From an uncultured Lachnospiraceae bacterium (GTDB lineage: Bacteria; Bacillota; Clostridia; Lachnospirales; Lachnospiraceae): a stretch of 44,275 bases of DNA. This document shows, piece after piece, positions 8,024-16,110 of the stretch. The notes below the pieces were generated by a model. That model did no database searches, was not told where the DNA came from, and saw nothing but the letters and a program-made list of their open reading frames with translations. The stretch spans positions 1-44,275 of the forward strand of contig CAJTYJ010000032.1 of NCBI GenBank assembly GCA_910583895.1. Direction: 5' to 3'. Position numbers and translations under genes: made by a program. Numbering within the stretch: the first letter of the stretch is position 1; every line of letters begins with the position of its first letter.

Positions 8024-8638
8024 TTACTTATTCCGAAACAGTCTGTACTCCCTTAATCTGCGATAAAAAGTCGCCTCGCTCATATTACACATTTCCAAAG
8101 CATCTGTGAAAGACAGTTTCTTCTGCTCCCATGCTCTGACAATCTTTTCAAAATCATCTGGTGCCGCCTTCTTTGGTCTTCCGAACTTTACTCCTCTTAC
8201 TTTTGCCGCAGCAATCCCCTCCGCCTGCCGCTTTTTGATGTTCTCGCGCTCGCTCTGCGCCACGAAGGACAGAATCTGCAGAACAAGGTCTGCGATAAAA
8301 GTCCCCATCAAATCTTTGCCGTTTCGGGTATCCAGCATAGGCATGTCCAGCACACTGATGTCAATTCCAATCTCTTTGGTAAGGATGCGCCACTGGTTTT
8401 GGATTTCCTCGTAATTGCGCCCCAGACGGTCAATGCTGAGAATGTACAGAAGATCCCCCGCTTTCAGTTCCTGCACCAGCTTTTTATAGTTCGGGCGTTC
8501 AAAATCTTTGCCCGACTGCTTATCCATGAAAATATTTTTTTCAGGTACAGAGACTTCCTGCAGGGCGATCATCTGCCTGTCCTCGTTCTGGTCTATGCTG
8601 CTGCATCTCACATATCCGTAAATTTTCTTTTCTTCCAT
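8024..8638 (-). CDS. Small serine recombinase (invertase/resolvase family)
   Basis: 204 aa from ATG 8638, which has GGAGG 9 nt upstream. An in-frame start at 8704 has no such site and adds non-homologous residues. The N-terminal resolvase domain has YVRCSSIDQNEDRQ (catalytic Ser13 by alignment with YxRVS), SIDRLGRNYEEI with the conserved arginines, and SFVAQSERENIKKRQAEGI, which forms the long dimer helix. It ends with a helix-turn-helix (ALEMCNMSEATFYRRLREY) for site binding. Length and layout match DNA invertases and Tn3-type resolvases rather than large serine integrases. The GRPKK linker is typical of Pin/Hin/Mpi proteins. No transposase or cargo junction is nearby, and inverted sites lie at its 3' side, so an invertase acting on that segment, possibly also elsewhere, is the best reading. 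Confidence 0.9.
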   Translation of the reverse strand: MEEKKIYGYVRCSSIDQNEDRQMIALQEVSVPEKNIFMDKQSGKDFERPNYKKLVQELKAGDLLYILSIDRLGRNYEEIQNQWRILTKEIGIDISVLDMPMLDTRNGKDLMGTFIADLVLQILSFVAQSERENIKKRQAEGIAAAKVRGVKFGRPKKAAPDDFEKIVRAWEQKKLSFTDALEMCNMSEATFYRRLREYRLFRNK

Positions 8639-8661
8639 ATCCGTTTTCCTCCATAAAAATA

Positions 8662-8686
8662 CCCGCCACCATGATATAGTGACGGG
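8662..8686 (-). promoter_or_regulatory. Hairpin in the recombinase leader
   Basis: An 8-bp stem with one G-U pair (8662-8669 with 8679-8686), followed on the minus strand by TATTTTTATGG and then the GGAGG ribosome site. It could terminate transcripts from upstream or attenuate recombinase expression. It cannot be told apart from chance without expression data. Confidence 0.35.
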
Positions 8687-9022
8687 GCATCTGCCGCTTT
8701 GCAATCAAAATACTCTCTTTCCTATCCCGGACTCCTCCGAAGCGGTCTCCAAAACAGGTCTTTTTAGGTCACAAAAAAGCCGCCTGCCTGAAAGCTGATA
8801 CGTCAGTTTCCAAACAGACGGCTACAATTACGCCGTTATTTACAGCCTTTCGGCTACCCTTCTTCCTGTTGCTGTGAAAATGTGGCTGCATTTACGTTTC
8901 ATTCTTTCCCTGTGGGACACCGATGATATACATAAAGCCTTTTTATCAATGCCCTGTTACTTGAAGGAAAAACCAGGATGCTGCTGTTGCCAAGAGACCG
9001 GATGCAGAGCGTAAAGCGCTAT
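8687..9022. other. Intergenic region between recombinase and radical-SAM gene
   Basis: About 340 bp with no supported gene. It contains an imperfect inverted repeat (GCCGCCTG near 8780 with CAGACGGC near 8815) and a short AGCC-TTTC-GGCT hairpin near 8845. These may terminate the long minus-strand operon that ends at 9023 or belong to recombinase regulation. The AT-rich accessory DNA ends around here. Confidence 0.4.
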
Positions 9023-10276
9023 TTACAGCTTCATCCCCTCCGGAAACGCTTCCTTTTGCATCAGCCCCCACATCCGGTCAATATAGGAGAGGGTGTAGAA
9101 ATTTTCATAATAATGATAATAGAACGCCCCTTTTGGCGTCATCCGGTAATCTCCGTCTTGTTCCGTGACAAATCCCAGAAGCTTTGCTGCTGCCAGCTCA
9201 AGCCCGTACATCTTCCCAAGCGGCACCCCGAAAAACCGTTCAAAATCCCGGCTGCTCACTTTCGTGCTGTAGGCAGTCCAGAACAGATAGTATACCATCC
9301 GCTGCCGGCGGGTGAATCGAAGCGTCAGCGATGTGGGCAAACATTTCTGTTCGATTCGTTCTATATATGCTGGTACAGAAAAGGTATTGATCTTGAACTG
9401 ATCTTTCAGAAGTGTGGCGGCCGAACAGCCGAACCCCAGAAAATGATCCCGTGTCATGGAGGAATAGCCTGCATGCTTTTCGCTGGAAAAGGTCCAGATG
9501 GAACTTCGGGTATAGCCCTGTTTCTCACAGTATGCGGTCACCGCATCCAGAAGCCGGCGCTTTTCTTTTCGAGGCATGGCAGAGACCGGGCTGGACGTAA
9601 AGGTAAAATCAATAAACGGGTAGACCGCCATATGGTTGGCACCGTTTGCAAACGCAGTGTCCATGTCCTCTTTCAGATCTTCAAAGGTCTGCCCCGGAAG
9701 TGCAAAAATCAGATCCATGGACACGGTCTCAAAGGGCACTTCACGCAGCACCTCTTTCAGAGCGGCCGCATCCACCGGCTTCCTGCCCAGAAGCTTCTGG
9801 AATTTTTTCCCAAAGGACTGCACCCCGATGCTGATTCTCGTCACCCCTGCATCCCTCAGCGTCTGAAGCACCGGAACCGTCACGTTGTCTGGATGAAGCT
9901 CTGCGCCAATCCCCTCCGTGATCTCAAAATATTCCCCCATCGTCCCGATGATCTCCTTCATCCGGTCAGCCGCCAAAGCCGGCGTCCCGCCTCCAAAATA
10001 CAGGCTGGTGACTCTCTTTTGCTTCTTCGCCTGACTGCCTGTCAGACGGATCTCTCCAAGAAGCGCGTCCACATAACGGTTGCACAGTTCTTCCGAATAA
10101 GGAACTTTGCAGTAGGGACAGAAATTGCAGATGCTTTTGCAGAACGGAATATGTACATAGAGCCCCAGTTCTTCGCATGCCTCAAAGGGCAGCAGCTGAT
10201 CGTATTCTTTTTGAAACAGAAAAGGCCTCACAGATCGGGTCAGCCACATTCTGGTCAGGTCCGTCATTATGCTCAT
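9023..10276 (-). CDS. HemN/HemW-like radical-SAM protein
   Basis: 417 aa. VHIPFCKSICNFCPYC at about 41-56 carries the radical-SAM cluster cysteines (C46, C50, C53) plus a fourth Cys, as in the coproporphyrinogen-dehydrogenase/HemW family. SLYFGGGTPA (glycine-rich SAM-binding motif), ELHPDNV, ISIGVQSF and DLIFALPGQT follow in family order. The C-terminal ~130 residues form a winged-helix-like HemN_C domain. HemN makes protoporphyrinogen, whereas HemW-type paralogues bind or insert haem, and many clostridial copies act on neither. Here it is the last gene of the uvrC-to-cobalt-transport operon, 9 nt after another radical-SAM gene, with AAGGGG before the ATG. No other haem genes are seen, so the substrate is unknown. 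A tetrapyrrole link is suggested by the cobalt transporter. Confidence 0.8.
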   Translation of the reverse strand: MSIMTDLTRMWLTRSVRPFLFQKEYDQLLPFEACEELGLYVHIPFCKSICNFCPYCKVPYSEELCNRYVDALLGEIRLTGSQAKKQKRVTSLYFGGGTPALAADRMKEIIGTMGEYFEITEGIGAELHPDNVTVPVLQTLRDAGVTRISIGVQSFGKKFQKLLGRKPVDAAALKEVLREVPFETVSMDLIFALPGQTFEDLKEDMDTAFANGANHMAVYPFIDFTFTSSPVSAMPRKEKRRLLDAVTAYCEKQGYTRSSIWTFSSEKHAGYSSMTRDHFLGFGCSAATLLKDQFKINTFSVPAYIERIEQKCLPTSLTLRFTRRQRMVYYLFWTAYSTKVSSRDFERFFGVPLGKMYGLELAAAKLLGFVTEQDGDYRMTPKGAFYYHYYENFYTLSYIDRMWGLMQKEAFPEGMKL

Positions 10277-10285
10277 GATTTCCCC

Positions 10286-11188
10286 TTATATATATTTGAG
10301 ATAGGTCCGCAGCATTTCCAGAATGATCCGGATATTTCCCCGAAACAGCAGGGTATATTCCGCCACGAAAAAATACCCGCAGGAATCGCACAGGCCCTCC
10401 ACCTCAATACAGCGCCCGCAGATGCTCCGTTTTCCGTTCTCCATCACCACGCACTGGTAACAGGGGGTTGGAAAGCGGTTTTCTATGATATATGGAAAAG
10501 CACTCTTCAGGTTGAAAACCGGAGCTCCTTCTTTCATCATCCGGGTGATCTCCCGGCAGCATGCGGCCTTTTCTTCCCGGCCAAGGGCCAGCTCTCTGGT
10601 ATCCGGATAGGGCGTGTGAAAATTAAACGAGACCGCCCGGACATGCTTCGTATCCCTGGCCGTTTCGCATACGTCCCGGACGGCATCTTTGTTCAGCCGG
10701 TTGACCGCCATATAAAAACAGATATTGTCCGCCGTGGCATGGCGAATGTTTTCCATGATAAGATCATAGGTCTCGCCCCGGATCTGATTGTGCCGCTTCC
10801 GGTCTCCGTCCAGGCTCAGAAGGATCAGGTCCGCCTCCGGCAGATCGATGGGAAAGGTGCCGTTGGTGACCACGTTGACAATGAGAAATCCCATCTCTTT
10901 TGCTTCCATTACCAGATCTCTGAGGCACTTCTCATTGTCTCTCCACAGGAACGTCTCTCCGCCGCAGAAAAACAGAATCCGCACACCCATGGCATACAGC
11001 TGTTCCATCTCTCCCTTGATCTGCCGGTACGGGTGGATGACTCCTGTGATATTGTTGACCGAACAGTGGCGGCAGCTTAAATTGCACCTGTCCGTGACGA
11101 TAATCGTGCCGAGGATCGGATCCTTTTTCCGGAATAAGACGGTCCGGATACCGAATTTTGCGAAATACAGGAAGGTAGAAATTTTCAT
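10286..11188 (-). CDS. Radical-SAM protein with Cys-rich C-terminus
   Basis: 300 aa. C35NLSC39RHC42 is the radical-SAM CxxxCxxC motif, FFCGGETFLW the GGE motif, and NVVTNGTFP and LILLSLDGD the next core strands. The C-terminus has three CxxC-type pairs (CYQC, CGRC, CDSC) in about 35 residues, like a short SPASM/auxiliary cluster domain. Such enzymes modify peptides or serve cofactor pathways. No precursor peptide gene is visible nearby. The ATG overlaps the cbiO stop by one base (TGATG), so it is translationally coupled to the cobalt ATPase. Substrate unknown. A cobalt- or tetrapyrrole-related role is inferred from context only. Confidence 0.8.
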   Translation of the reverse strand: MKISTFLYFAKFGIRTVLFRKKDPILGTIIVTDRCNLSCRHCSVNNITGVIHPYRQIKGEMEQLYAMGVRILFFCGGETFLWRDNEKCLRDLVMEAKEMGFLIVNVVTNGTFPIDLPEADLILLSLDGDRKRHNQIRGETYDLIMENIRHATADNICFYMAVNRLNKDAVRDVCETARDTKHVRAVSFNFHTPYPDTRELALGREEKAACCREITRMMKEGAPVFNLKSAFPYIIENRFPTPCYQCVVMENGKRSICGRCIEVEGLCDSCGYFFVAEYTLLFRGNIRIILEMLRTYLKYI

Positions 11189-12087
11189 CAGAAGCCTTCC
11201 TCTGCCGTTCTCTTTTCCTGCGGACTGCAGGCCTGCTTTGGATCCTGTCCCAAAAGCCGCTTTGCATAATCAGAAAACGCTTCCATGCGCCTGGGCCTTT
11301 TGATATCCCCCGCTTCCGGAAAATGCGTTTCCAGCACTTCCGCCACCTTGCAAAGCAGCGGCTTCTTAAGCCCGGCCTTCTCAAGCACCTCATCGTCCCG
11401 GAACACTTCCTCGATATCCGAATCCCGGATGATCTCCCCCTGACTTAAGACCACTGCGCGTCTGGCAAAGCCGTAGGCAAAGTCCACATCGTGCGTGGAG
11501 ACCACCAGGGTAATCCCCGCTTCATTGAGTTCCTCCAAAGTCCGCTCCAGAAGCGCCACATTCTCAGGATCCAGAGAAGCGGTCGGTTCGTCCAGAAGAA
11601 TCATATCCGGCTCCATGGCCAGAATATCGGCGATGCTCACCCGCTTCTTCTCGCCGCCGCTTAGATAGTGCGGAGCGCGGCTCTCATACCCTTCCAGGTT
11701 CATCCGGGCCAGAGACATGCTGATCCGAAGCTCCACTTCCTTTCGGTCCAGTCCCAGATTCATGGGCCCGAAGCTCACTTCATTTCCCACCGTGCCCGCG
11801 ATGATCTGGGTATCCGGCTCCTGGAACACCAGCCCCACCGTCTGCCGGAGCTTGCGGATGTCCTCTTTGGAACCGCTCATCTTCTGCCCATGTAAAAATA
11901 TCGCTCCGCTCTGGGGACGCAGAATCCCGTTGCAGCACAGAAAGAAGGTGCTTTTCCCGGCGCCGTTGTTGCCCAGCACCACGATGCGCTCCCCTTTCTG
12001 AAATGTAATCGATACATCTTTCAGAGCCGGAAATTTATCTTCGTATTGGAAGCAGATATGTTCCAGCCGTAGAAGTTCGTTTTTCAT
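11188..12087 (-). CDS. cbiO: Cobalt ECF transporter ATPase CbiO
   Basis: 299 aa ABC ATPase. Walker A VLGNNGAGKST, Q-loop VGLVFQEPD, signature YLSGGEKKRVSI, Walker B MILLDEPTASLD and switch His (STHD) are all present, so it should be active. It powers uptake by the CbiMNQO energy-coupling-factor complex on the inner face of the membrane. The last ~60 residues (HFPEAGDIKRPRR onward) extend beyond the usual domain and are basic, with no recognised motif. It lies 8 nt after cbiQ and overlaps the next radical-SAM gene. Confidence 0.93.
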   Translation of the reverse strand: MKNELLRLEHICFQYEDKFPALKDVSITFQKGERIVVLGNNGAGKSTFFLCCNGILRPQSGAIFLHGQKMSGSKEDIRKLRQTVGLVFQEPDTQIIAGTVGNEVSFGPMNLGLDRKEVELRISMSLARMNLEGYESRAPHYLSGGEKKRVSIADILAMEPDMILLDEPTASLDPENVALLERTLEELNEAGITLVVSTHDVDFAYGFARRAVVLSQGEIIRDSDIEEVFRDDEVLEKAGLKKPLLCKVAEVLETHFPEAGDIKRPRRMEAFSDYAKRLLGQDPKQACSPQEKRTAEEGF

Positions 12088-12095
12088 CTGTTACC

Positions 12096-12998
12096 TCACC
12101 AAAATAAGATGGACAGCCCCAGGGTCATAAGAATCAAAACTGCTGACGCCAGCCCGTGAGCCTTTTTCATCTTCCCCGCATCCTCCAGAAACCGGATACC
12201 GGAATCAAAGCACCGGCTTTCCATGGCGTCAAAGTTCCGGCTTGCCTGCCGGTAACTGCGAAACAGCAGACCGAAATACAGATTGCCGGTTGTCCGCATA
12301 CCGGTCCGATAGTCCACAAAGCCCAGCCTGCTGGCCGCTGCATCGCGCATTGCATGATACATGGAGAGAAGGATAAAAATATACCGGTAGATCAGATACA
12401 TCAGATCAATCAGCACTTCCGGACAGCGGATCCGCCGCAGAACACCGATCAGATCAGACATGGGCGTTGTCAGACTGAGCATATACAGACAGCTCAAGCT
12501 TCCCAGCGCCCGGCCCATCACCAGCATCGCCCGCGTCTGGGCCGCCTGGCTGACGCACAGCCAGAAGCCAAAGACAGGGACTCCAAGAACGCCGGTCTTT
12601 TGGGCCGTCACTTCCAGGAGCAGGGCCAGACCGCCAAGCAGCAGAAAAGAGAGCGGCAATGCCAGCAGATGAATGTAATCGTGCAGTGCAAGGCCGCCCC
12701 CACAGACCGTAAGGATAAGCATAAGGACTGTCAGAAAAAGTCCCACTGCCGGGCTCGTTGCTGACACACACAGAACCATCAGCACCAGCACCGTCCAGAA
12801 TTTCAGCAGGGGACTGACCCGGTTCAGGCGGGAAGTCTGCGCCAGCACGTCAATCGTGAGAAACTGCCCGGACCCGTGTCTGCCCAGCAGCGGCAGCGCC
12901 GCTCCCAGTCCCAGACAGAGCGGCAGAAGGATCATCATGGGCATCCTGCCGTACAACAGGCACCAGACAACCACCACAGTCAGGAACCCGGTCACCAT
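12096..12998 (-). CDS. cbiQ: Cobalt ECF transporter transmembrane protein CbiQ
   Basis: 300 aa with about six hydrophobic segments. The pattern includes DVLAQTSRLNRVSPLLKFWTV near the N-terminus and a cytoplasmic DAAASRLGF helix plus SRNFDAMESRCFDSG near the C-terminus, corresponding to the coupling helices with Ala-Arg/Ser-Arg motifs of ECF T-components. It links the S-component CbiM to the ATPase CbiO. It sits between cbiN and cbiO with gaps of 3 and 8 nt. Confidence 0.9.
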   Translation of the reverse strand: MVTGFLTVVVVWCLLYGRMPMMILLPLCLGLGAALPLLGRHGSGQFLTIDVLAQTSRLNRVSPLLKFWTVLVLMVLCVSATSPAVGLFLTVLMLILTVCGGGLALHDYIHLLALPLSFLLLGGLALLLEVTAQKTGVLGVPVFGFWLCVSQAAQTRAMLVMGRALGSLSCLYMLSLTTPMSDLIGVLRRIRCPEVLIDLMYLIYRYIFILLSMYHAMRDAAASRLGFVDYRTGMRTTGNLYFGLLFRSYRQASRNFDAMESRCFDSGIRFLEDAGKMKKAHGLASAVLILMTLGLSILFW

Positions 12999-13001
12999 AT
13001 G

Positions 13002-13355
13002 TCACACCTCATGACAGGCTTTCGACTCCACTTTCGTCCGGTCATCCATCCCGCCGGAATACTTCTTCCTGGCCACCAGATAACCGAAGCAGTAGGCGAT
13101 AATGCCGACCCCAATGCCGGTCTGAATGCAGAAGAACAGCGTCTCCACCTCTCCTGGCAGCTCCCCGCCGATCATCCGTTCCAGCACCGGTTCAAACCAG
13201 GGCTCATATCCGCCCCCTGCCATTTCATTTACCATCTCGCTGCCTGCACCGTCGCTGCCTTCAAAGGCTGCGCCCTTCTGCCAAAACAACGGCACCAGTA
13301 TAATCAGTACCGCCAGCAGAATCAGGGCGGGTACTGTGATTCTGTTCTTTTTCAT
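13002..13355 (-). CDS. cbiN: Cobalt transport accessory protein CbiN
   Basis: 117 aa from ATG 13355 (GGAGG about 10 nt upstream). It has the typical CbiN layout: N-terminal TM helix (PALILLAVLIILVPLF), an extracytoplasmic loop rich in Gly, Glu and Pro (YEPWFEPVLERM), and a C-terminal TM helix (TLFFCIQTGIGVGIIAYCFGYLV). CbiN helps load metal into CbiM. It follows cbiM by 4 nt. Confidence 0.85.
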   Translation of the reverse strand: MKKNRITVPALILLAVLIILVPLFWQKGAAFEGSDGAGSEMVNEMAGGGYEPWFEPVLERMIGGELPGEVETLFFCIQTGIGVGIIAYCFGYLVARKKYSGGMDDRTKVESKACHEV

Positions 13356-13359
13356 ATGT

Positions 13360-14112
13360 CTATTTCGCCTCCAAAAATGAGATCTCACGCAGTTCCGGCT
13401 CCGCAAACTGCTCCATGCCGATCACGATCAGAACGGTCAGCAGTCCTTCCACCACTGCAAGGGGAAGCTGCGTGGGCGCGAACACGCCCAGAAACCGGAC
13501 CGCACTGGCCGCCATGCCGCCGGTCTGGTCCGGGTAGGCCGCCGCCAGCTGCAGGCTGGTCACACAGTAGGTCAGAAGGTCGCCCATGGCAGCCGCCAGG
13601 AAGACCGAGGCCTTCCGGTTCATCTTCAGTTTCCTGCCGGCCATATAAAGAAGCCATGTAAGGACCGGACCGATGATCCCCATGCTGAACGTATTGGCTC
13701 CCAGGGTCGTAAGCCCCCCATGGGCCAGCAGAAGCGCCTGGAAGATCAGTACAATGACAGCCAGCACACCGGCTACCATCGGCCCGAAGAGGATCGCTGC
13801 CAGCCCTGTACCCGTCATATGGCTGCAGCTTCCGGTGACCGACGGAATCTTCAGCGAAGAGATCACAAACACAAACGCCCCGGACATGGCCAGCAGAATC
13901 AGAAGACGCCGGTTCTGGTTCAGTGTTTTCCGGATGCGAATCAGTCCGGCTGCCAGAAACGGCAGGCAGACCGCATCCCATACCGCACAGTGGGCCAGGG
14001 GCAGATACCCCTCCATGATATGCATGGCATGGACGGTTTTTTCACTCATAAGAAATACTGCGAACATGCAGGACAGCGCCAGCACGTTTTTTTCTGCTCT
14101 TGTATACTTCAT
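13360..14112 (-). CDS. cbiM: Cobalt ECF substrate-binding membrane protein CbiM
   Basis: 250 aa. An N-terminal signal-like helix ends before MHIMEGYLP, the family's metal-binding N-terminus in which Met1/His2 of the processed protein ligate Co(II). PSVTGSCSHMTGTGLAAILFGP and LLLAHGGLTTLGANTFSMGIIGP are signature CbiM segments with further His ligands. This is the S-component that selects cobalt; nickel cannot be fully excluded by eye. Only 8 bp separate it from the upstream glucokinase gene, leaving no room for its own promoter or a cobalamin riboswitch. Confidence 0.92.
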   Translation of the reverse strand: MKYTRAEKNVLALSCMFAVFLMSEKTVHAMHIMEGYLPLAHCAVWDAVCLPFLAAGLIRIRKTLNQNRRLLILLAMSGAFVFVISSLKIPSVTGSCSHMTGTGLAAILFGPMVAGVLAVIVLIFQALLLAHGGLTTLGANTFSMGIIGPVLTWLLYMAGRKLKMNRKASVFLAAAMGDLLTYCVTSLQLAAAYPDQTGGMAASAVRFLGVFAPTQLPLAVVEGLLTVLIVIGMEQFAEPELREISFLEAK

Positions 14113-14120
14113 CCGCTTTG

Positions 14121-15059
14121 CTACTCCTCGATCACCAGTTTTGCCGACCCGAAGATTCCGGCATCATTGCCCAGTGTCGCCAGGACGAACTCCGCATCCC
14201 TGCAGCCTTTGAACGTATACTTGACATAATATTTTTTTATGTAATCCAGAATCACCGGTCCTGCCTTGGATACGCCGCCGCCGATGACAAACACTTCCGG
14301 ATCCACCGTGCTGGCAATGTTGGCAAGGGCCAGGCCCAGATAACTTCCGAAACGCTCTGCCACTTCACAGGCAAAGTTGTCTCCGTCTTTTACGGCATCC
14401 CAGATATCTTTGGCCGTCATGGTCTCCGGATCCAGGACCGTCTCTTTGACTCCGGACTCCAGCATCCATTTGGCAAGACGCACGATTCCGTTGGCAGACG
14501 CCACCTGCTCTAAGCACCCCTGGTTGCCGCAGCCGCACAGCCACGGGATGCTGTCATCCACATGGATATGCCCGATCTCGCCGCCTGCACCGTTGGTCCC
14601 GGTGACAATCCGGCCGTCGATGATGATGCCGCCGCCGACGCCGGTTCCCAGGGTGACCATAACACCGCTCTTATGGCCCGCTGCCGCGCCTTTCCACATC
14701 TCGCCCAGAGCCGCCACATTGGCGTCATTGCCCCCTCTGCAGGTCAGACCGGTCAGCTCTGACAGCTCTTTGGTCACTTCTTTATACCCCCAGCCCAGGT
14801 TCGCTGTGTGCGGCACAATGCCGTCTGCATTGATAGGACCTGGCACACCAATCCCGATCCCCGCCACGTCGTCTCTTGCGATATCCTTCTCCATCAGCTT
14901 CGCCAGAGCGTAGGCTGCGATATCGGGCAGGATCGCCTTTCCGCCGTCCTCTGTCCGGGTGGGAATCTCCCATTTGTCCACAAGCTGGCCATCGGTCTTG
15001 AAAAGTCCCATCTTCACCGTTGTTCCGCCTACATCAATTCCAAAACAATAATTTTTCAT
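14121..15059 (-). CDS. glcK: ROK-family glucokinase
   Basis: 312 aa. The phosphate-binding motif GIDVGGTTVKMGLF opens the protein. GIGVPGPI, GGNDANVAALGEMW (catalytic Asp) and GTGVGGGIIIDG follow. The ROK zinc site is seen in CGCGNQGCLEQVAS. It phosphorylates glucose in the cytoplasm using ATP and feeds glycolysis. It follows hprK by 35 nt in the uvrC operon, so a carbon-catabolite regulator and a sugar kinase are co-expressed. Confidence 0.9.
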   Translation of the reverse strand: MKNYCFGIDVGGTTVKMGLFKTDGQLVDKWEIPTRTEDGGKAILPDIAAYALAKLMEKDIARDDVAGIGIGVPGPINADGIVPHTANLGWGYKEVTKELSELTGLTCRGGNDANVAALGEMWKGAAAGHKSGVMVTLGTGVGGGIIIDGRIVTGTNGAGGEIGHIHVDDSIPWLCGCGNQGCLEQVASANGIVRLAKWMLESGVKETVLDPETMTAKDIWDAVKDGDNFACEVAERFGSYLGLALANIASTVDPEVFVIGGGVSKAGPVILDYIKKYYVKYTFKGCRDAEFVLATLGNDAGIFGSAKLVIEE

Positions 15060-15094
15060 CCTTCTGCTTCCCCCATTCTAGTTTTGCTGCTGTG

Positions 15095-16024
15095 TTAACG
15101 TTTATTTTTATTAATGCTTTCCTGCACTCTCCGGTACAGCTCCTGTGCGGCATTGTAGCCCATCTTTTTCTGTCTGTGATTGACTGCCGCCGCCTCCACA
15201 ATGATGGCAAGATTCCTGCCCGGCCGTATGGGGATCGAATGACAGATGATCTTGTTGCCAAGAAACTCTGTATACTCTTCGTTGAGCCCCAGCCGGTCAT
15301 ATTCCTTATCCTTGTCCCACTCTTCCAGCTTGATAACCATATCCAGGGTCTGGGTCCCTTTTACACTCTCCACACCATACAAAGTCTTCACATCTATAAT
15401 CCCGATGCCCCGAAGCTCTATAAAATGTCTGGTGATCTCCGGGGAAGTCCCAACCAGGGTGTCATCACTGACTTTGTGAATCTCCACCACATCATCGGTG
15501 ATCAGACGGTGGCCCCTCTTCAGAAGTTCCAATGCTGCCTCACTTTTTCCGATGCCGCTCTCTCCCATGATCAGTACGCCCTCACCGTATACATCCACCA
15601 ATACACCATGGATGGAAATGCAGGGCGCCAGCTCCACATTCAGCCAGCGGATCGTCTCGGCCATCAGAGAAGAAGTAGCCCGATCACTGGACAAAAGCGG
15701 CTTTTTATACTTTTTCGCCAGTTCGATCATCATCTCATCCGGCTCCGTTCTGGATGCGTAGATCACGCAGGGAATCCGGCTGGACATAAAAAGCTCATAG
15801 TTTTTTCGCTTTTCCTCTTCATCCAGGCTTTTTAAATAACTGTATTCCACATAGCCGATGATCTGTACCCGCTCACAGGCAAAGTGCTCAAAATATCCGG
15901 CCAGCTGAAGGGCCGGGCGGTTGATCTCTGAACTGTTGATCTCGATCCCTTCGGTCTCAACTTCCGGAACCAGATTCGTAAGCTTCAGCTTATCGATCAT
16001 TTTATTCAGTGTGACTGTCTGCAT
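15095..16024 (-). CDS. hprK: HPr kinase/phosphorylase
   Basis: 309 aa from ATG 16024 (GAAGGAG upstream). An in-frame start at 16096 would add 24 non-homologous basic residues and lacks a ribosome site. The C-terminal kinase domain has the P-loop GESGIGKSE (usual form GDSGIGKSE), ITDDVVEI and the HprK signature IELRGIGIIDV. The N-terminal half is the normal DRTGG-like domain. It phosphorylates and dephosphorylates HPr Ser46 and so controls carbon catabolite repression. It lies between uvrC and glucokinase, as in other clostridia. Confidence 0.95.
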   Translation of the reverse strand: MQTVTLNKMIDKLKLTNLVPEVETEGIEINSSEINRPALQLAGYFEHFACERVQIIGYVEYSYLKSLDEEEKRKNYELFMSSRIPCVIYASRTEPDEMMIELAKKYKKPLLSSDRATSSLMAETIRWLNVELAPCISIHGVLVDVYGEGVLIMGESGIGKSEAALELLKRGHRLITDDVVEIHKVSDDTLVGTSPEITRHFIELRGIGIIDVKTLYGVESVKGTQTLDMVIKLEEWDKDKEYDRLGLNEEYTEFLGNKIICHSIPIRPGRNLAIIVEAAAVNHRQKKMGYNAAQELYRRVQESINKNKR

Positions 16025-16110
16025 AGATCCATTCTCCTTCTCGATTCCAACACGCCGGCTTTTCTTTCGCTGCAAAAAGCCGGTCCTTACGCTCAATCAT
16101 ACCATTTTTT

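Noticed and set aside
8978..11080. 700-aa plus-strand open frame
   Set aside because: Lies antisense over the two radical-SAM genes, which have full motifs. Composition (His, Arg, Pro rich) is typical of a shadow frame.
14113..14120. Cobalamin riboswitch before cbiM
   Set aside because: The gap is 8 bp, far too short.
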